Assembly: GCF_002563675.1 (NCBI RefSeq)
Contig: NZ_PDJC01000001.1
Location: 62,001-126,000, forward strand
Direction of reading: 5' to 3'
DNA length: 64,000 nt
Origin: Propionicimonas paludicola
GTDB lineage: Bacteria; Actinomycetota; Actinomycetes; Propionibacteriales; Propionibacteriaceae
Numbering within the stretch: position 1 is the stretch's first letter; the number at the start of each line of letters is the position of its first letter. This document shows, piece by piece, positions 34,983-43,218 of the stretch. A program made the translations under genes and the position numbers. A model generated the notes under the pieces. The model made no database searches and had not been told where the DNA came from. It saw only the letters and a list, made by a program, of their open reading frames with translations.

Positions 34983-35972
34983 ATGAACAGCCGCTTGGCC
35001 ATTCCGAACGTCGACCCCGAACTGGCGGCGGCTCTCGAGGTCGCCCTGGAAGGGACGCCCTCGCCGATCACCTTGGCTGACATCCCGGCCAAGCGGGCTC
35101 AGGACTGGGAGGCCTCGCACGAGGCCCGCCGGGCCGTGATCGGACGCGGCGTGCGGGTCGAGGAGTTCGACATCCCCACAGTCGACGGCCAGACCGTCCG
35201 GCTCGACCTGCTCAGCGGGCCCAACCGCAGTGCCACCAGCCCGCTGGTCTACTACGTCCACGGCGGCGGCATGATGCTCGGCAACCGGTGGAGCGGAATC
35301 GACGTGGTCGAGGACTGGATCCACCGATTCAATGCCGTGGTGGCCAGCGTGGAGTACCGGCTGGCCCCCGAGGCCCAGTACCCGCTGCCGCAGGAGGACT
35401 GCTACGCCGGACTGAAGTGGATCGCCGACAACGAGCACCGGCTCGGCCTCAAGGTCGGCTCCGGGATGATGGTCGGGATCAGCGCCGGCGGCGGCCTGGC
35501 CGCGTCCGTTGCGCTGATGGCCCGGGAGCGCAGTGGGCCCAAGCTGGCCGGCCTGATGCTGATCGCGCCGATGCTGGACAACCGGGACGACACCACCTCG
35601 GCCCGGCAGTACGCGGACGGTATGTGGTCGGTCGAGGAGAACACCCTGGGCTGGGACTCCCTGCTCGGTGAGGCTGCCGACCATCTGGACGACCTGCCGG
35701 ACTGGGTGATTCCGGGCCGCTGCGCCGATCTCAGCGAGCTGCCGAACGCGTTCATCGAGGTCGGCACGGCCGATATCTTCCGGGACGACTCGGTCGACTT
35801 CGCCAGCCGGATCTGGGCAGCCGGCGGCCGCGCCGAGCTGCATGTCTGGGCCGGTGGCTTCCACGGTTTCGAGGTGCTCAGCCACACGCTGTTGGCCCAG
35901 TCGGCTGTGCATGCCCGCAGCAACTGGCTGCAGCGCCTCTTCGGGATGCCGGAGAACGTCGTCGTGCAGTGA
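34983..35972 (+). CDS. Alpha/beta hydrolase, HSL/acetyl-esterase type
   Basis: 329 aa, no signal peptide. Oxyanion motif YYVHGGGM (about 86-93), nucleophile elbow GISAGGG, acid in EVGTADIFRDD and base in GGFHGFE make a complete Ser-Asp-His triad of the hormone-sensitive-lipase family. Start 81 bases after the permease, probably same operon. It could remove acyl groups from an imported acylated sugar; this is inference from position. Confidence 0.87.
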   Translation: MNSRLAIPNVDPELAAALEVALEGTPSPITLADIPAKRAQDWEASHEARRAVIGRGVRVEEFDIPTVDGQTVRLDLLSGPNRSATSPLVYYVHGGGMMLGNRWSGIDVVEDWIHRFNAVVASVEYRLAPEAQYPLPQEDCYAGLKWIADNEHRLGLKVGSGMMVGISAGGGLAASVALMARERSGPKLAGLMLIAPMLDNRDDTTSARQYADGMWSVEENTLGWDSLLGEAADHLDDLPDWVIPGRCADLSELPNAFIEVGTADIFRDDSVDFASRIWAAGGRAELHVWAGGFHGFEVLSHTLLAQSAVHARSNWLQRLFGMPENVVVQ

Positions 35973-36042
35973 TTGCCGACGCGACAGGCTCGGCTTTCAG
36001 CGTCCCGGGTACGATGGCCGCTTCTGATGAACAAGGCATCCC

Positions 36043-37074
36043 ATGCGTGAACTGATCCAGCGCCTCAGCGCGCTCGATGATGACGCGGCCTCGGCAATGA
36101 AGATGGTCGCGCACTTCGACGCACTCCTTGCCCAGGGCGCCGGAATGACCGCATTGGTCCGCGGCGCGGCCGTGCTGTCGGGCTGGCCGTGCGGGCTGCA
36201 TCTGCCGCAACACAGCATCTACGCCCGGGTGGACGCCCAGGGCCGATCGATGAAGCCGCCGGCCGACTCGTCCGCGATCCAGGCCTGGCCGCACCAGTAC
36301 CTCGAGGACGGTTCGGACGGCGTCGTCTGGCTGGAGCGTCCCTCCGATCAGACCGGAGCCAGCGATGCGCTGATCCTGGAGCGGCTGGCTGCCGGCGTCC
36401 ATCTGACGATCGAGCGGGTCAGCCCGGCCGCCATCACCGATGACGCCGCCGCAATCGAGATCATCGCCTCGGCTTCCTCACTGACCGCACGTCGAAAGGC
36501 CGTGAAGCGGCTGCGGCTGAGCGAGACCGCCATGGTTCGGCTGGCCGCCTTCCGGGCGTCCGACCCGGCGCCGCAGCGCTCGGCCGCCCTGGGCAGCGTG
36601 CTGGGGCCGATCCGAGTCGGCATCGTCGAGGACGGCCACGACGACCCGTCCGGGCCGGTCGGGCTGGGGCCGCGAGTGCCCGTGCTGGACGCCTTCCGGA
36701 CCACTCAGCAGGCGGTGGCCGCCTTGGCGCTGAGCTCGCGGCTGAACCCGGTGGTCACCTGGGACGAGTGGGGCCTGCTGGCCGAGCTCGCGCTGAGCAC
36801 TCCGGCCCGGCACCCCGACGTCGAGCGGGTGGCGGCCTTGGACGATGAGCCGCAGCTGCTCGACACCATCGAAGCGTTGACCATCACCGACACCGTCCGC
36901 GGTGCCGCCGGGCTGCTCGGCCTGCACCACTCCACGGTCCAGCAGCGGCAGACCCGGATCGAGGGCATCCTCGGCTTCCGGCTGTCCGATCCGGTCGGAC
37001 GCCTGCGCGGACTGGTGGCTCTGGCCGTCCATCGGATCCGGGAGGCCCGGGCCACCGCCGAGCCCACCGAGTAA
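36043..37074 (+). CDS. PucR/CdaR-like transcriptional regulator
   Basis: 343 aa. N-terminal half is a GAF-like/undefined sensor region. The C-terminal 60 residues, LDTIEALTITDTVRGAAGLLGLHHSTVQQRQ and following, match the HTH_30 domain of PucR/CdaR regulators. AAGGCA precedes the ATG. Located directly downstream of the hydrolase, so it may control the importer-hydrolase operon. Confidence 0.7.
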   Translation: MRELIQRLSALDDDAASAMKMVAHFDALLAQGAGMTALVRGAAVLSGWPCGLHLPQHSIYARVDAQGRSMKPPADSSAIQAWPHQYLEDGSDGVVWLERPSDQTGASDALILERLAAGVHLTIERVSPAAITDDAAAIEIIASASSLTARRKAVKRLRLSETAMVRLAAFRASDPAPQRSAALGSVLGPIRVGIVEDGHDDPSGPVGLGPRVPVLDAFRTTQQAVAALALSSRLNPVVTWDEWGLLAELALSTPARHPDVERVAALDDEPQLLDTIEALTITDTVRGAAGLLGLHHSTVQQRQTRIEGILGFRLSDPVGRLRGLVALAVHRIREARATAEPTE

Positions 37075-37092
37075 GCGGTCCTTTCGCAAGAC

Positions 37093-38502
37093 TCACCTGC
37101 CAGTCGGCGGGGTGGGGCCGGGCGATGCCGGTCGGGTGACTCCAGGGAGGCAGGCGGACGCCATCGCGGACGCCACCACCAGGGCGATGCAGATCGGCAG
37201 TGCGCGCTGCAGCCCGGCTACGAAGGCGGGCCCGGGCAGGTAGGCGCCGCCGGCCAGGAACGCGGCAGTGGCGACCGCCACCCCCAGCGCCATCCCGAGC
37301 TGACGCAGGCAGGAGTGGATCGCTGCTGCCAAGGCGCGGTCGGCCTCGGGACGCTTGCGCATCACCGCTGCTGACAGGGGAGCGAAGGTGAGTCCCATGC
37401 CGACGCCGGCGAGGGCCAGCGGGGTCAGGATCGCCGGGTAGTCCAGTTGTGGAGCAACCACGTTGTCGATCCACGTCAAAGCCGTTGCCTGGCACAGCGC
37501 CCCGAGGATCAGCACAGGGCGGGCCCCGATGTGCTGCACTGCGAGCCCGGCCAGCGGCGCGATCACCATGGGTGCGAGCGTCCACGGCGCAGCCAGGAGC
37601 CCGGCCTGAAGTGCGGTGTGCCCCAGAGCGACCTGCAGGTACTGGCTGAGGAGGAAGATGGCGCCGAAGACCCCGGCGCTGGCCAGCAGTCCGGCGACGT
37701 TCGTGGCAACGAACGCCCGGTCGCCGAAGCGGCGCACCGGCAGCAGGCTGGAGGGGTCGCGCATTCCCCGGACGACCAGCACGGTCAGCGATGCCGCGGC
37801 CGCCGCCAGACCGCCGACCACGATCGCCGAGCCCCCGGTGTGCTCCTGGCCGCTGGCCAGTGCCCAGCTCAGTGGCAGTACGAAGCCGATCGCAGCCAGA
37901 CTGCCGAGCAGGTCGAACCTGGTCCCTGCTCGTTCGGACTTGGGGAGGATACGCAGGGCGGCCATGATCGCCACCACCCCGAGCGGGAGGTTCATCCAGA
38001 AGATGCCGGACCAGTGCAGGCCGTCGACGATCACCCCTCCGAGCAGTGGCCCGACGGCGATGCCGAGCCCGTTGATGCCGCTCCACACCCCGACCGCGAG
38101 TGGGCGTCGAGCTTCGGGGACCGCGCTGCTGAGCAGGGTCAGCGAGAGCGGAACGATGGCCGCGGCGCCGGCCCCCTGGACGATCCGCGCCGCGATCAGG
38201 GCGTGAATGCTGCCGGCAAGGGCGGCGGCGACCGAGGCGACAGCGAACAGGCCGCTTCCGAAGAGGAAGACGCGGCGGCGTCCGAACCGATCGCCGAGCG
38301 CGGCGAGGGGCAGCATCAGGCTCGCGAAGGCCAGGGTGTACCCGTTCACCACCCAGGAGAGCTGGACGATGTCGGCCCCGAGTTCACGCTGGATCGCCGG
38401 CAGCGCGAAGGTGAGTGCGAGGTCGTCGATGGCGGCCATCGCCATCGGCAGCGAGGTCGTCGCAATCACTGCGGCGATCCGGGGCTCAGGCTGGTGAGAC
38501 AT
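37093..38502 (-). CDS. MFS drug efflux transporter, DHA2 (EmrB/QacA) type
   Basis: 469 aa with 14 predicted TM segments. Motif A-type GDRFGRRRVFLFG after TM2 and motif C GLGIAVGPLLGG in TM5, characteristic of drug/H+ antiporters. Divergent from a MerR regulator across a palindrome-rich 81-bp region, the usual arrangement for an inducible multidrug pump. Drug range unknown. Confidence 0.88.
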   Translation of the reverse strand: MSHQPEPRIAAVIATTSLPMAMAAIDDLALTFALPAIQRELGADIVQLSWVVNGYTLAFASLMLPLAALGDRFGRRRVFLFGSGLFAVASVAAALAGSIHALIAARIVQGAGAAAIVPLSLTLLSSAVPEARRPLAVGVWSGINGLGIAVGPLLGGVIVDGLHWSGIFWMNLPLGVVAIMAALRILPKSERAGTRFDLLGSLAAIGFVLPLSWALASGQEHTGGSAIVVGGLAAAAASLTVLVVRGMRDPSSLLPVRRFGDRAFVATNVAGLLASAGVFGAIFLLSQYLQVALGHTALQAGLLAAPWTLAPMVIAPLAGLAVQHIGARPVLILGALCQATALTWIDNVVAPQLDYPAILTPLALAGVGMGLTFAPLSAAVMRKRPEADRALAAAIHSCLRQLGMALGVAVATAAFLAGGAYLPGPAFVAGLQRALPICIALVVASAMASACLPGVTRPASPGPTPPTGR

Positions 38503-38527
38503 CGGTCGACTCCACTAGATACAGACA

Positions 38528-38556
38528 CTATCTAGCTATAAGATAGCACTGCTATC
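38528..38556. promoter_or_regulatory. Overlapping palindromes between MFS and MerR genes
   Basis: GATAGCA-C-TGCTATC (38542-38556) is a perfect 15-nt palindrome, and CTATCT/AGATAG (38528-38533, 38541-38546) shares its left arm. The two nested repeats lie between the divergent starts and are the likely MerR-family operator. Confidence 0.6.
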
Positions 38557-38583
38557 CAGTTGACGAAGCCCGCGAGGAGTCCG

Positions 38584-39222
38584 GTGAAGATCTCAGAGCT
38601 TTCCGATCGGTCGGGGGTGCCGATCGCGACGATCAAGTTCTATCTCCGTGAAGGGCTGCTGGCCCCGGGTGCTGCGCTGAATGCGCGGGAGTCGGCCTAC
38701 GACGAGACCCACCTGCGGCGGCTGCGGGTGATCCGGGGGTTGGTACAGGTCACCGGCGCCTCGATCGAACAGGTGCGCCAACTCATGGCAATCATTGAAA
38801 TGCCTGGCCAGAGCGCGATTGAGGTCGTCGGTAGAGCATCCACTGCGCTGTCTGCTCGGCAGGCGGCTGCCAGCGGCACGCCGGACACCCAGGAAGCCGA
38901 AGGGCTGCTCACCCGGCTCGGTGTCAGTTTCGCCGCCGAATCGGAGAACCTGCGGCTGCTGGCCTCGGCGCTCGAGTTGGCCGGCCAGGTGGGGCTCAGC
39001 CCGTCCGATGATCAGCTGGCCGTCTACGTCCAGGCTGCGCGCGAGGTGGCGCGAGCCGACTTCGCTCGGGTTCCGTGGGACGACCCGCAACAAGCGGCCG
39101 AGTGGGCAGTGCTGGGGACGGCGCTCTATGAGCCGATCTCGAGTGCACTGCGCCGACTGGCCCACTCCGAACTGGCCGGACGGCTGGACCAGGCTCATCC
39201 CGAGGCGACCCCCGACCGGTGA
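38584..39222 (+). CDS. MerR family regulator
   Basis: 212 aa. N-terminal MerR HTH: KISELSDRSGVPIATIKFYLREGLL and DETHLRRLRVIRGLVQVTGASIEQVRQLM. C-terminal effector region of about 120 residues is not recognised. GTG start preferred (AGGAG 4 bases upstream) over a TTG eight codons earlier without ribosome site. Likely senses a drug and controls the divergent efflux pump. Confidence 0.85.
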   Translation: MKISELSDRSGVPIATIKFYLREGLLAPGAALNARESAYDETHLRRLRVIRGLVQVTGASIEQVRQLMAIIEMPGQSAIEVVGRASTALSARQAAASGTPDTQEAEGLLTRLGVSFAAESENLRLLASALELAGQVGLSPSDDQLAVYVQAAREVARADFARVPWDDPQQAAEWAVLGTALYEPISSALRRLAHSELAGRLDQAHPEATPDR

Positions 39223-39279
39223 CCGCCGACGGGTGAGTCACGCCCGATCGGCGGCGGTGCCGAACTCGCCGGGCCGTCC

Positions 39280-39753
39280 TCACTTGGGCTTGTTCTCAGC
39301 CTCCCGCCGGCGGGCGAGCGCCTGCCCGGACGGGCCCGCCTCGGCCAGCTGCCGGAGGGTGGCGATCAGGCCGTCCAGCTCTGCGGAGTCCGGCAGGACC
39401 GAGCGCAACTCCTCGTGGAAGCGCCGTTCGATCTCGGCGATGGCCGACGCCTTCGCTCGGCCCTGCGGCGTGAGCGTCACTCGTGTCACTCGGGCATCGG
39501 CGGGGTCGGTGGACAGTTCGGCCAGCCCGGCGGCCGTGATGGTGCGAGTGAGCCGGCTGGGGCTGCCCGGCTCGCAGACCAGCTGGGCGCCCAGTTCCTT
39601 GACCGACAACGGCTGCGATGCGGACGCCAGAATGGTGAGCACCTCCGCCTGCGCTGCGGTGACGTCGAGGGGGCGTAGTGCCTCCGCCAGTCGGCGGCTG
39701 CCATCGCGCTGCGCGGCCAGCACGAGGTAGCGCAGTTCCTCGATCTGATCCAT
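39280..39753 (-). CDS. MarR family regulator
   Basis: 157 aa. Winged HTH: LTILASASQPLSVKELGAQL, then GSPSRLTRTITAAGL and DARVTRVTLTPQGR (wing). Start chosen at MDQIEELRYLVLAAQRDG, the usual family N-terminus. Divergent from the NmrA-like gene across a region with a perfect 11-bp inverted repeat. Probable repressor of both genes. Confidence 0.87.
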   Translation of the reverse strand: MDQIEELRYLVLAAQRDGSRRLAEALRPLDVTAAQAEVLTILASASQPLSVKELGAQLVCEPGSPSRLTRTITAAGLAELSTDPADARVTRVTLTPQGRAKASAIAEIERRFHEELRSVLPDSAELDGLIATLRQLAEAGPSGQALARRREAENKPK

Positions 39754-39767
39754 GCGGTCATCATAGA

Positions 39768-39842
39768 TGACGCGGCATGCGTGACGTGTCTTGCATATCC
39801 GTGACGCGGCACCTACCCTTTTACGTGACACGTCACGTAAAA
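39768..39842. promoter_or_regulatory. MarR operator region
   Basis: Perfect inverted repeat TTTTACGTGAC (39819-39829) / GTCACGTAAAA (39832-39842) with a 2-nt centre. Its right arm overlaps the AAAAGGAG ribosome site of the NmrA-like gene. Two direct copies of TGACGCGGCA lie at 39768-39777 and 39802-39811. Bound MarR would block transcription initiation or elongation into the oxidoreductase gene. Confidence 0.7.
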
Positions 39843-39852
39843 GGAGCACATC

Positions 39853-40785
39853 ATGATCGCTGTCCTTGGCGCCACCGGCTTCATCGGTGCCGCGCTCACC
39901 CAACAGCTAGCCAGTGGCGACGAGCCGGTCCGGGTCTTGGTTCGCGACCGTGGCAAGGCTGAGGACCGCCTGGGCAGGTTCGCTGATCGCGTCGAGATCA
40001 TCACCGGCGATATGCACGACCCGGCGGCGCTCGATGCGCTGCTCGACGGCGTCCGCGCGGTCTTCGTTCTGGTGCAAACCGTCACTGCGCGCCAGCCCTC
40101 GACGGCTGGCGGGTACGCCGACGCCGAACGGCAGGCGATGCAGGCCTTGGTGGCGGCCGCCCGACGGGCGAAGGTTCGCCGGGTGCTCACTGTCGGGCTG
40201 ATCGGGGCCAGCCCATCGGCCGCCAACCCCTGGGTCCGTTCGCGGGCCGAGCTGACTCAGGCGCTGCTGGACAGCGGGTTGGACGTCACCGTGCTGCGGG
40301 CCGGCCTGGTGGTCGGCATCGGTGGCACGGGCTATGACTGGCTGCTCGCCGTCGTCCGCGGCGAGTCCTCGGTGGTTCTCGGTGGTGGAGGGCAGCGCTG
40401 GTCCTACATCGCGCTGTCCGATGTGGTCGGGTACCTGGTCGACGCCATCGATGAGCCGTCCACCTTCGGAAAGGCTCTGGACGTCGGCTCACTCGAGACG
40501 CCGACCTACTCCGAGCTGTTGAGCCGTACCGCGGTGGCGATCGGGCGGCGTCCGCCGCGTCCGTTGCGGCTGCCGTTGCGGCTGGTGGTCGCGCTCGCGC
40601 CACTGATCGAACGGCTCGGACGACTGCCGAAGGGCGGTCTCCGGACCGCCATCTTGCACCTCGGGGACGATCTGATCGGCGATCCGCTTCCGGTCCGGGC
40701 TCTGCTGGCCCGCGACCTGCTCGACTGGGAGCAAGCCGTTGCCGCAGCAGCCGTGCCCGGTCGGCTGGCCGGGGTGGCCGGCTGA
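39853..40785 (+). CDS. NmrA-like/atypical SDR NAD(P)-binding oxidoreductase
   Basis: 310 aa. Rossmann motif GATGFIG (6-12), then VRVLVRDRGKAED as the second strand, typical of NmrA/NAD(P)H-binding SDR proteins lacking the YxxxK catalytic pair. Such proteins are quinone/NADPH-linked reductases or redox sensors. Regulated by the divergent MarR gene, suggesting a response to electrophiles or phenolics. Confidence 0.83.
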   Translation: MIAVLGATGFIGAALTQQLASGDEPVRVLVRDRGKAEDRLGRFADRVEIITGDMHDPAALDALLDGVRAVFVLVQTVTARQPSTAGGYADAERQAMQALVAAARRAKVRRVLTVGLIGASPSAANPWVRSRAELTQALLDSGLDVTVLRAGLVVGIGGTGYDWLLAVVRGESSVVLGGGGQRWSYIALSDVVGYLVDAIDEPSTFGKALDVGSLETPTYSELLSRTAVAIGRRPPRPLRLPLRLVVALAPLIERLGRLPKGGLRTAILHLGDDLIGDPLPVRALLARDLLDWEQAVAAAAVPGRLAGVAG

Positions 40786-40815
40786 GCGCGCGTGTGGATG
40801 CCGGCCGGCTGAGCG
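40776..40815 (+). repeat. 13-bp direct repeat over the end of the NmrA-like gene
   Basis: GGCCGGCTGAGCG occurs at 40776-40788, containing the stop codon, and again at 40803-40815, 27 bases on. Looks like a small tandem duplication of the gene end. Confidence 0.6.
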
Positions 40816-40894
40816 GGCGGGGGTCAGCCTGATCTGGGACCGGGTCGGTCAGGGTGTGCCGACCAGGGTGGACGGCAATGGAATCGTCCCCGGG

Positions 40895-41770
40895 TCAGGA
40901 GGCTTGGCGGTCGGGGCCGAGTTCGGCGGCCAGGGCCTGGGCGGCCGCGGCGATCGAGTGGCCGAGCGGACGGCAGGCAGGGGCGGTGCGCTGCTGGGCC
41001 GAGCCACCTACCCACACCGTGCTGGTCGGTCCGAGGGTCTCGGCCAGCTGGATGGCCAGCTGGGCGTCTCGCTTGCGGTGCGCGGAAGTGATCGAGTGCT
41101 GGGAGCCGGCCTTGCGGGCGGCCCGGCACCAGTCGGCGGCAGGCACCTGGGTGCCCAGGTAGACGGTCGGGACTCCGGCCCGACGGGCGGCCACGGCGAA
41201 GGCCATCAGGCCCAGCTCATGCTCCACTCCGGACACCGAGCCGACCAAGATCGGGGCTCCGGGCTGTTGGCGTCCGGCCGCGTCGTAGGCGGCCGAGAGC
41301 CGGCGCAGCACGATATTGCTGACCAGATGCTCCTCGGCGATGGTCAGCCGGCCGGCCGCCCACTCCTTGCCGAGCCGGACCAGGGCCGGCATTAGCCACC
41401 CGTCGATCACCGACTCGTACTCGGCCAGCGCGAACTGCTCGTCGATGATCCGGCTGATCGCGGCCGCGTCGAACTCCGCAGCCGCGTCGACGAGCCCGGC
41501 GAACGGGTCGGCCTGTGATCCCGCCGCCGCGGCCAGGCTCGGGACGGCCTGAGGCCGTCGGCTCAGCTCGTCCGCTGCCGTGCTGGGTGCCCAGCCGGCC
41601 GCCACCAACGCCTGCATGGCCTTGATCGTGGCCAGGGCGGCATCGTCGTAAAGCCGGTAGCCAGAGTTCCCGCGCACCGGCGTGAACAGCTGATAGCGGC
41701 GCTCCCAGGCGCGCAGGGTGTGTTCGGTCACCCCGGTGGCGCGGGCAGCTTCTCCAATGGTCATGTTCAT
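40895..41770 (-). CDS. CarH/LitR-like MerR regulator with cobalamin-binding domain (photoreceptor candidate)
   Basis: 291 aa. MerR HTH (MTIGEAARATGVTEHTLRAW, RRYQLFTPVRGNSGYRLYDD), then the helical B12-cap domain with the W-x9-EH signature (Trp137, Glu147, His148), then a Rossmann-type B12-binding domain with SGVEHELGL carrying a candidate cobalt-ligating His184. CarH/LitR proteins bind adenosylcobalamin in the dark, repress carotenoid genes and release DNA on light. It diverges from a complete crt operon, fitting exactly. ATG at 41770 taken as start; GTG at 41779 and ATG at 41764 are alternatives, none with a clear ribosome site. Confidence 0.85.
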   Translation of the reverse strand: MNMTIGEAARATGVTEHTLRAWERRYQLFTPVRGNSGYRLYDDAALATIKAMQALVAAGWAPSTAADELSRRPQAVPSLAAAAGSQADPFAGLVDAAAEFDAAAISRIIDEQFALAEYESVIDGWLMPALVRLGKEWAAGRLTIAEEHLVSNIVLRRLSAAYDAAGRQQPGAPILVGSVSGVEHELGLMAFAVAARRAGVPTVYLGTQVPAADWCRAARKAGSQHSITSAHRKRDAQLAIQLAETLGPTSTVWVGGSAQQRTAPACRPLGHSIAAAAQALAAELGPDRQAS

Positions 41771-41882
41771 GCTGGTCACAGCCTAGACAAACCTTAAACG
41801 CAGATGTCGAAAGATACGCAGAATGTCTAAGGCTGTGCCGCTAAACCTTGTCCACCTCAGCGGCCTGGGCTGTACTCAGACC
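41771..41882. promoter_or_regulatory. Divergent carH-crt control region
   Basis: 112 bp between the regulator and the crt operon. It has repeated AAACCTT words (41789-41795 and 41843-41849) and an imperfect inverted pair CCTAGACA (41782-41789) / TGTCTAAGG (41824-41832). These are candidate binding sites of the B12 regulator. No consensus sigma-70 promoter stands out, leaving room for an ECF sigma (LitS-like) promoter. Confidence 0.45.
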
Positions 41883-42686
41883 ATGAAGACAGATGCGATG
41901 GATCGGGTTCGACAGGTCGTGGTGACTCTGGCTGCCGTGTTCATGATCATCGGTACCCTCTTCGGGATCGGCGTGATCGGCACCCGGGTGGAGGAGAGTT
42001 CCGGCGGCAGCCTCTCGGCGACCGCCACTCTGCTCGCCCCCGCGGTGCCCGCCTTCTCGATCTGGTCGGTGATCTACGTCGGCCTGGTCGCCTATGTGAT
42101 CTGGCAGTGGCTGCCGGCCAACACCGGATCGTCCCGCGCCCGCCGGATCGGCTGGCTGGCCGCGGTCTCGATGGTCCTCAACGGGGCTTGGCTGCTGGTC
42201 ACCCAAGCCGGCTGGCTGTGGGTGAGTGTCCTGGTGATCCTGGCCCTGGTGGCCACCCTCGGTGAGCTGGTGCGCCGGCTCGGGTCCGATCCCAGTGACC
42301 GGGTGGCTGACAAGATCGTGGTGGATGGCACCTTCGGGCTTTACCTGGGCTGGTCTGCCGTAGCTACGGCCGCCAACATCACCGCCACCTTGGTCGCGTC
42401 CGGGGTGAACCCCGGCGGCCTGGTCGCCGAGCTGCTCGGCGTGGCCGTGGTCGCCGTCGCGGCCGGGATCGGCGTAGTCCTGGCGGTCGTCTACGGCGGA
42501 CGCTGGGCCGTGGCGGCCGCGATGGCCTGGGGCTTGTCCTGGATCGCCGTGGGTCGCTTGGCCGTCGAGCCGGAGTCGGCCCTGGTCGGTGGCGCGGCGC
42601 TGGCCGCGGCCCTGATCGTGCTCGGTGCAGCCGCGCTGGTCCGGCTGCGGGCCAACCGATTGGCGCCGGTCCATGTCGGGCGCTGA
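41883..42686 (+). CDS. TspO/MBR-like tryptophan-rich membrane protein
   Basis: 267 aa, about seven hydrophobic segments. PAVPAFSIWSVIYVGLVAYV and the following WQWLP resemble the Trp-rich core of TspO-related proteins, which bind porphyrins and are often found in carotenoid clusters. Start uncertain: ATG at 41883 fits, ATG at 41823 would place the operator-like repeats inside the gene, and ATG at 41898 is also possible. Overlaps idi by 14 bases, so it leads the crt operon. A role in light or porphyrin sensing is inferred. Confidence 0.68.
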   Translation: MKTDAMDRVRQVVVTLAAVFMIIGTLFGIGVIGTRVEESSGGSLSATATLLAPAVPAFSIWSVIYVGLVAYVIWQWLPANTGSSRARRIGWLAAVSMVLNGAWLLVTQAGWLWVSVLVILALVATLGELVRRLGSDPSDRVADKIVVDGTFGLYLGWSAVATAANITATLVASGVNPGGLVAELLGVAVVAVAAGIGVVLAVVYGGRWAVAAAMAWGLSWIAVGRLAVEPESALVGGAALAAALIVLGAAALVRLRANRLAPVHVGR

Positions 42687-43218
42687 GGACCTGGTCGTCC
42701 TGCTCGATGACGCCGGACGACCGATCGGACACGGCTCCCGGGAGGCGGTGCACGGCACCGACACCCCGCTGCACCTGGCCTTCTCCTGCTACCTGCTCGA
42801 CGACGCCGGACGAGTGCTGCTGACCCGTCGGGCGCTCACCAAGCGCTCCTGGCCGGGGGTCTGGACGAACTCCTGCTGCGGCCATCCGCGTCCGGGGGAG
42901 CCGCCGGCCCAGGCGGTGGCCCGCCGAGTCGCCGACGAGTTGGGCGTGACCGTCCGCGACCTGCGGCTGGTGCTGCCGGAGTTCCGCTATCAGGCCGTCG
43001 ATGTGTCCGGGGTTGTCGAGAACGAGCTCTGCCCGGTGTGGGTGGGCCGGATCGACGGGCTGCTGCGACCGGACCCCAGCGAAGTCATGGAGGCCGACTG
43101 GGTGGAGTGGGAGACAGTGGTGGCGCTGGCCGCCGAGGCGCCCGGGCTGCTCAGCCCGTGGAGTGCTCAGCAGGTGCCGCTGGTGGCCGAGCAACGCACG
43201 GAGGTGGGAGTGGCATGA
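42673..43218 (+). CDS. idi: Isopentenyl-diphosphate isomerase, type I
   Basis: 181 aa Nudix-fold enzyme. Catalytic Cys lies in WTNSCCGHPRPGE and catalytic Glu in VVENELCPVW; the Nudix-like AVARRVADELGV follows the first. Interconverts IPP and DMAPP, supplying the prenyl starter for CrtE. Starts inside the preceding gene and ends overlapping crtE by 4 bases. Confidence 0.94.
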   Translation: MSGAEDLVVLLDDAGRPIGHGSREAVHGTDTPLHLAFSCYLLDDAGRVLLTRRALTKRSWPGVWTNSCCGHPRPGEPPAQAVARRVADELGVTVRDLRLVLPEFRYQAVDVSGVVENELCPVWVGRIDGLLRPDPSEVMEADWVEWETVVALAAEAPGLLSPWSAQQVPLVAEQRTEVGVA

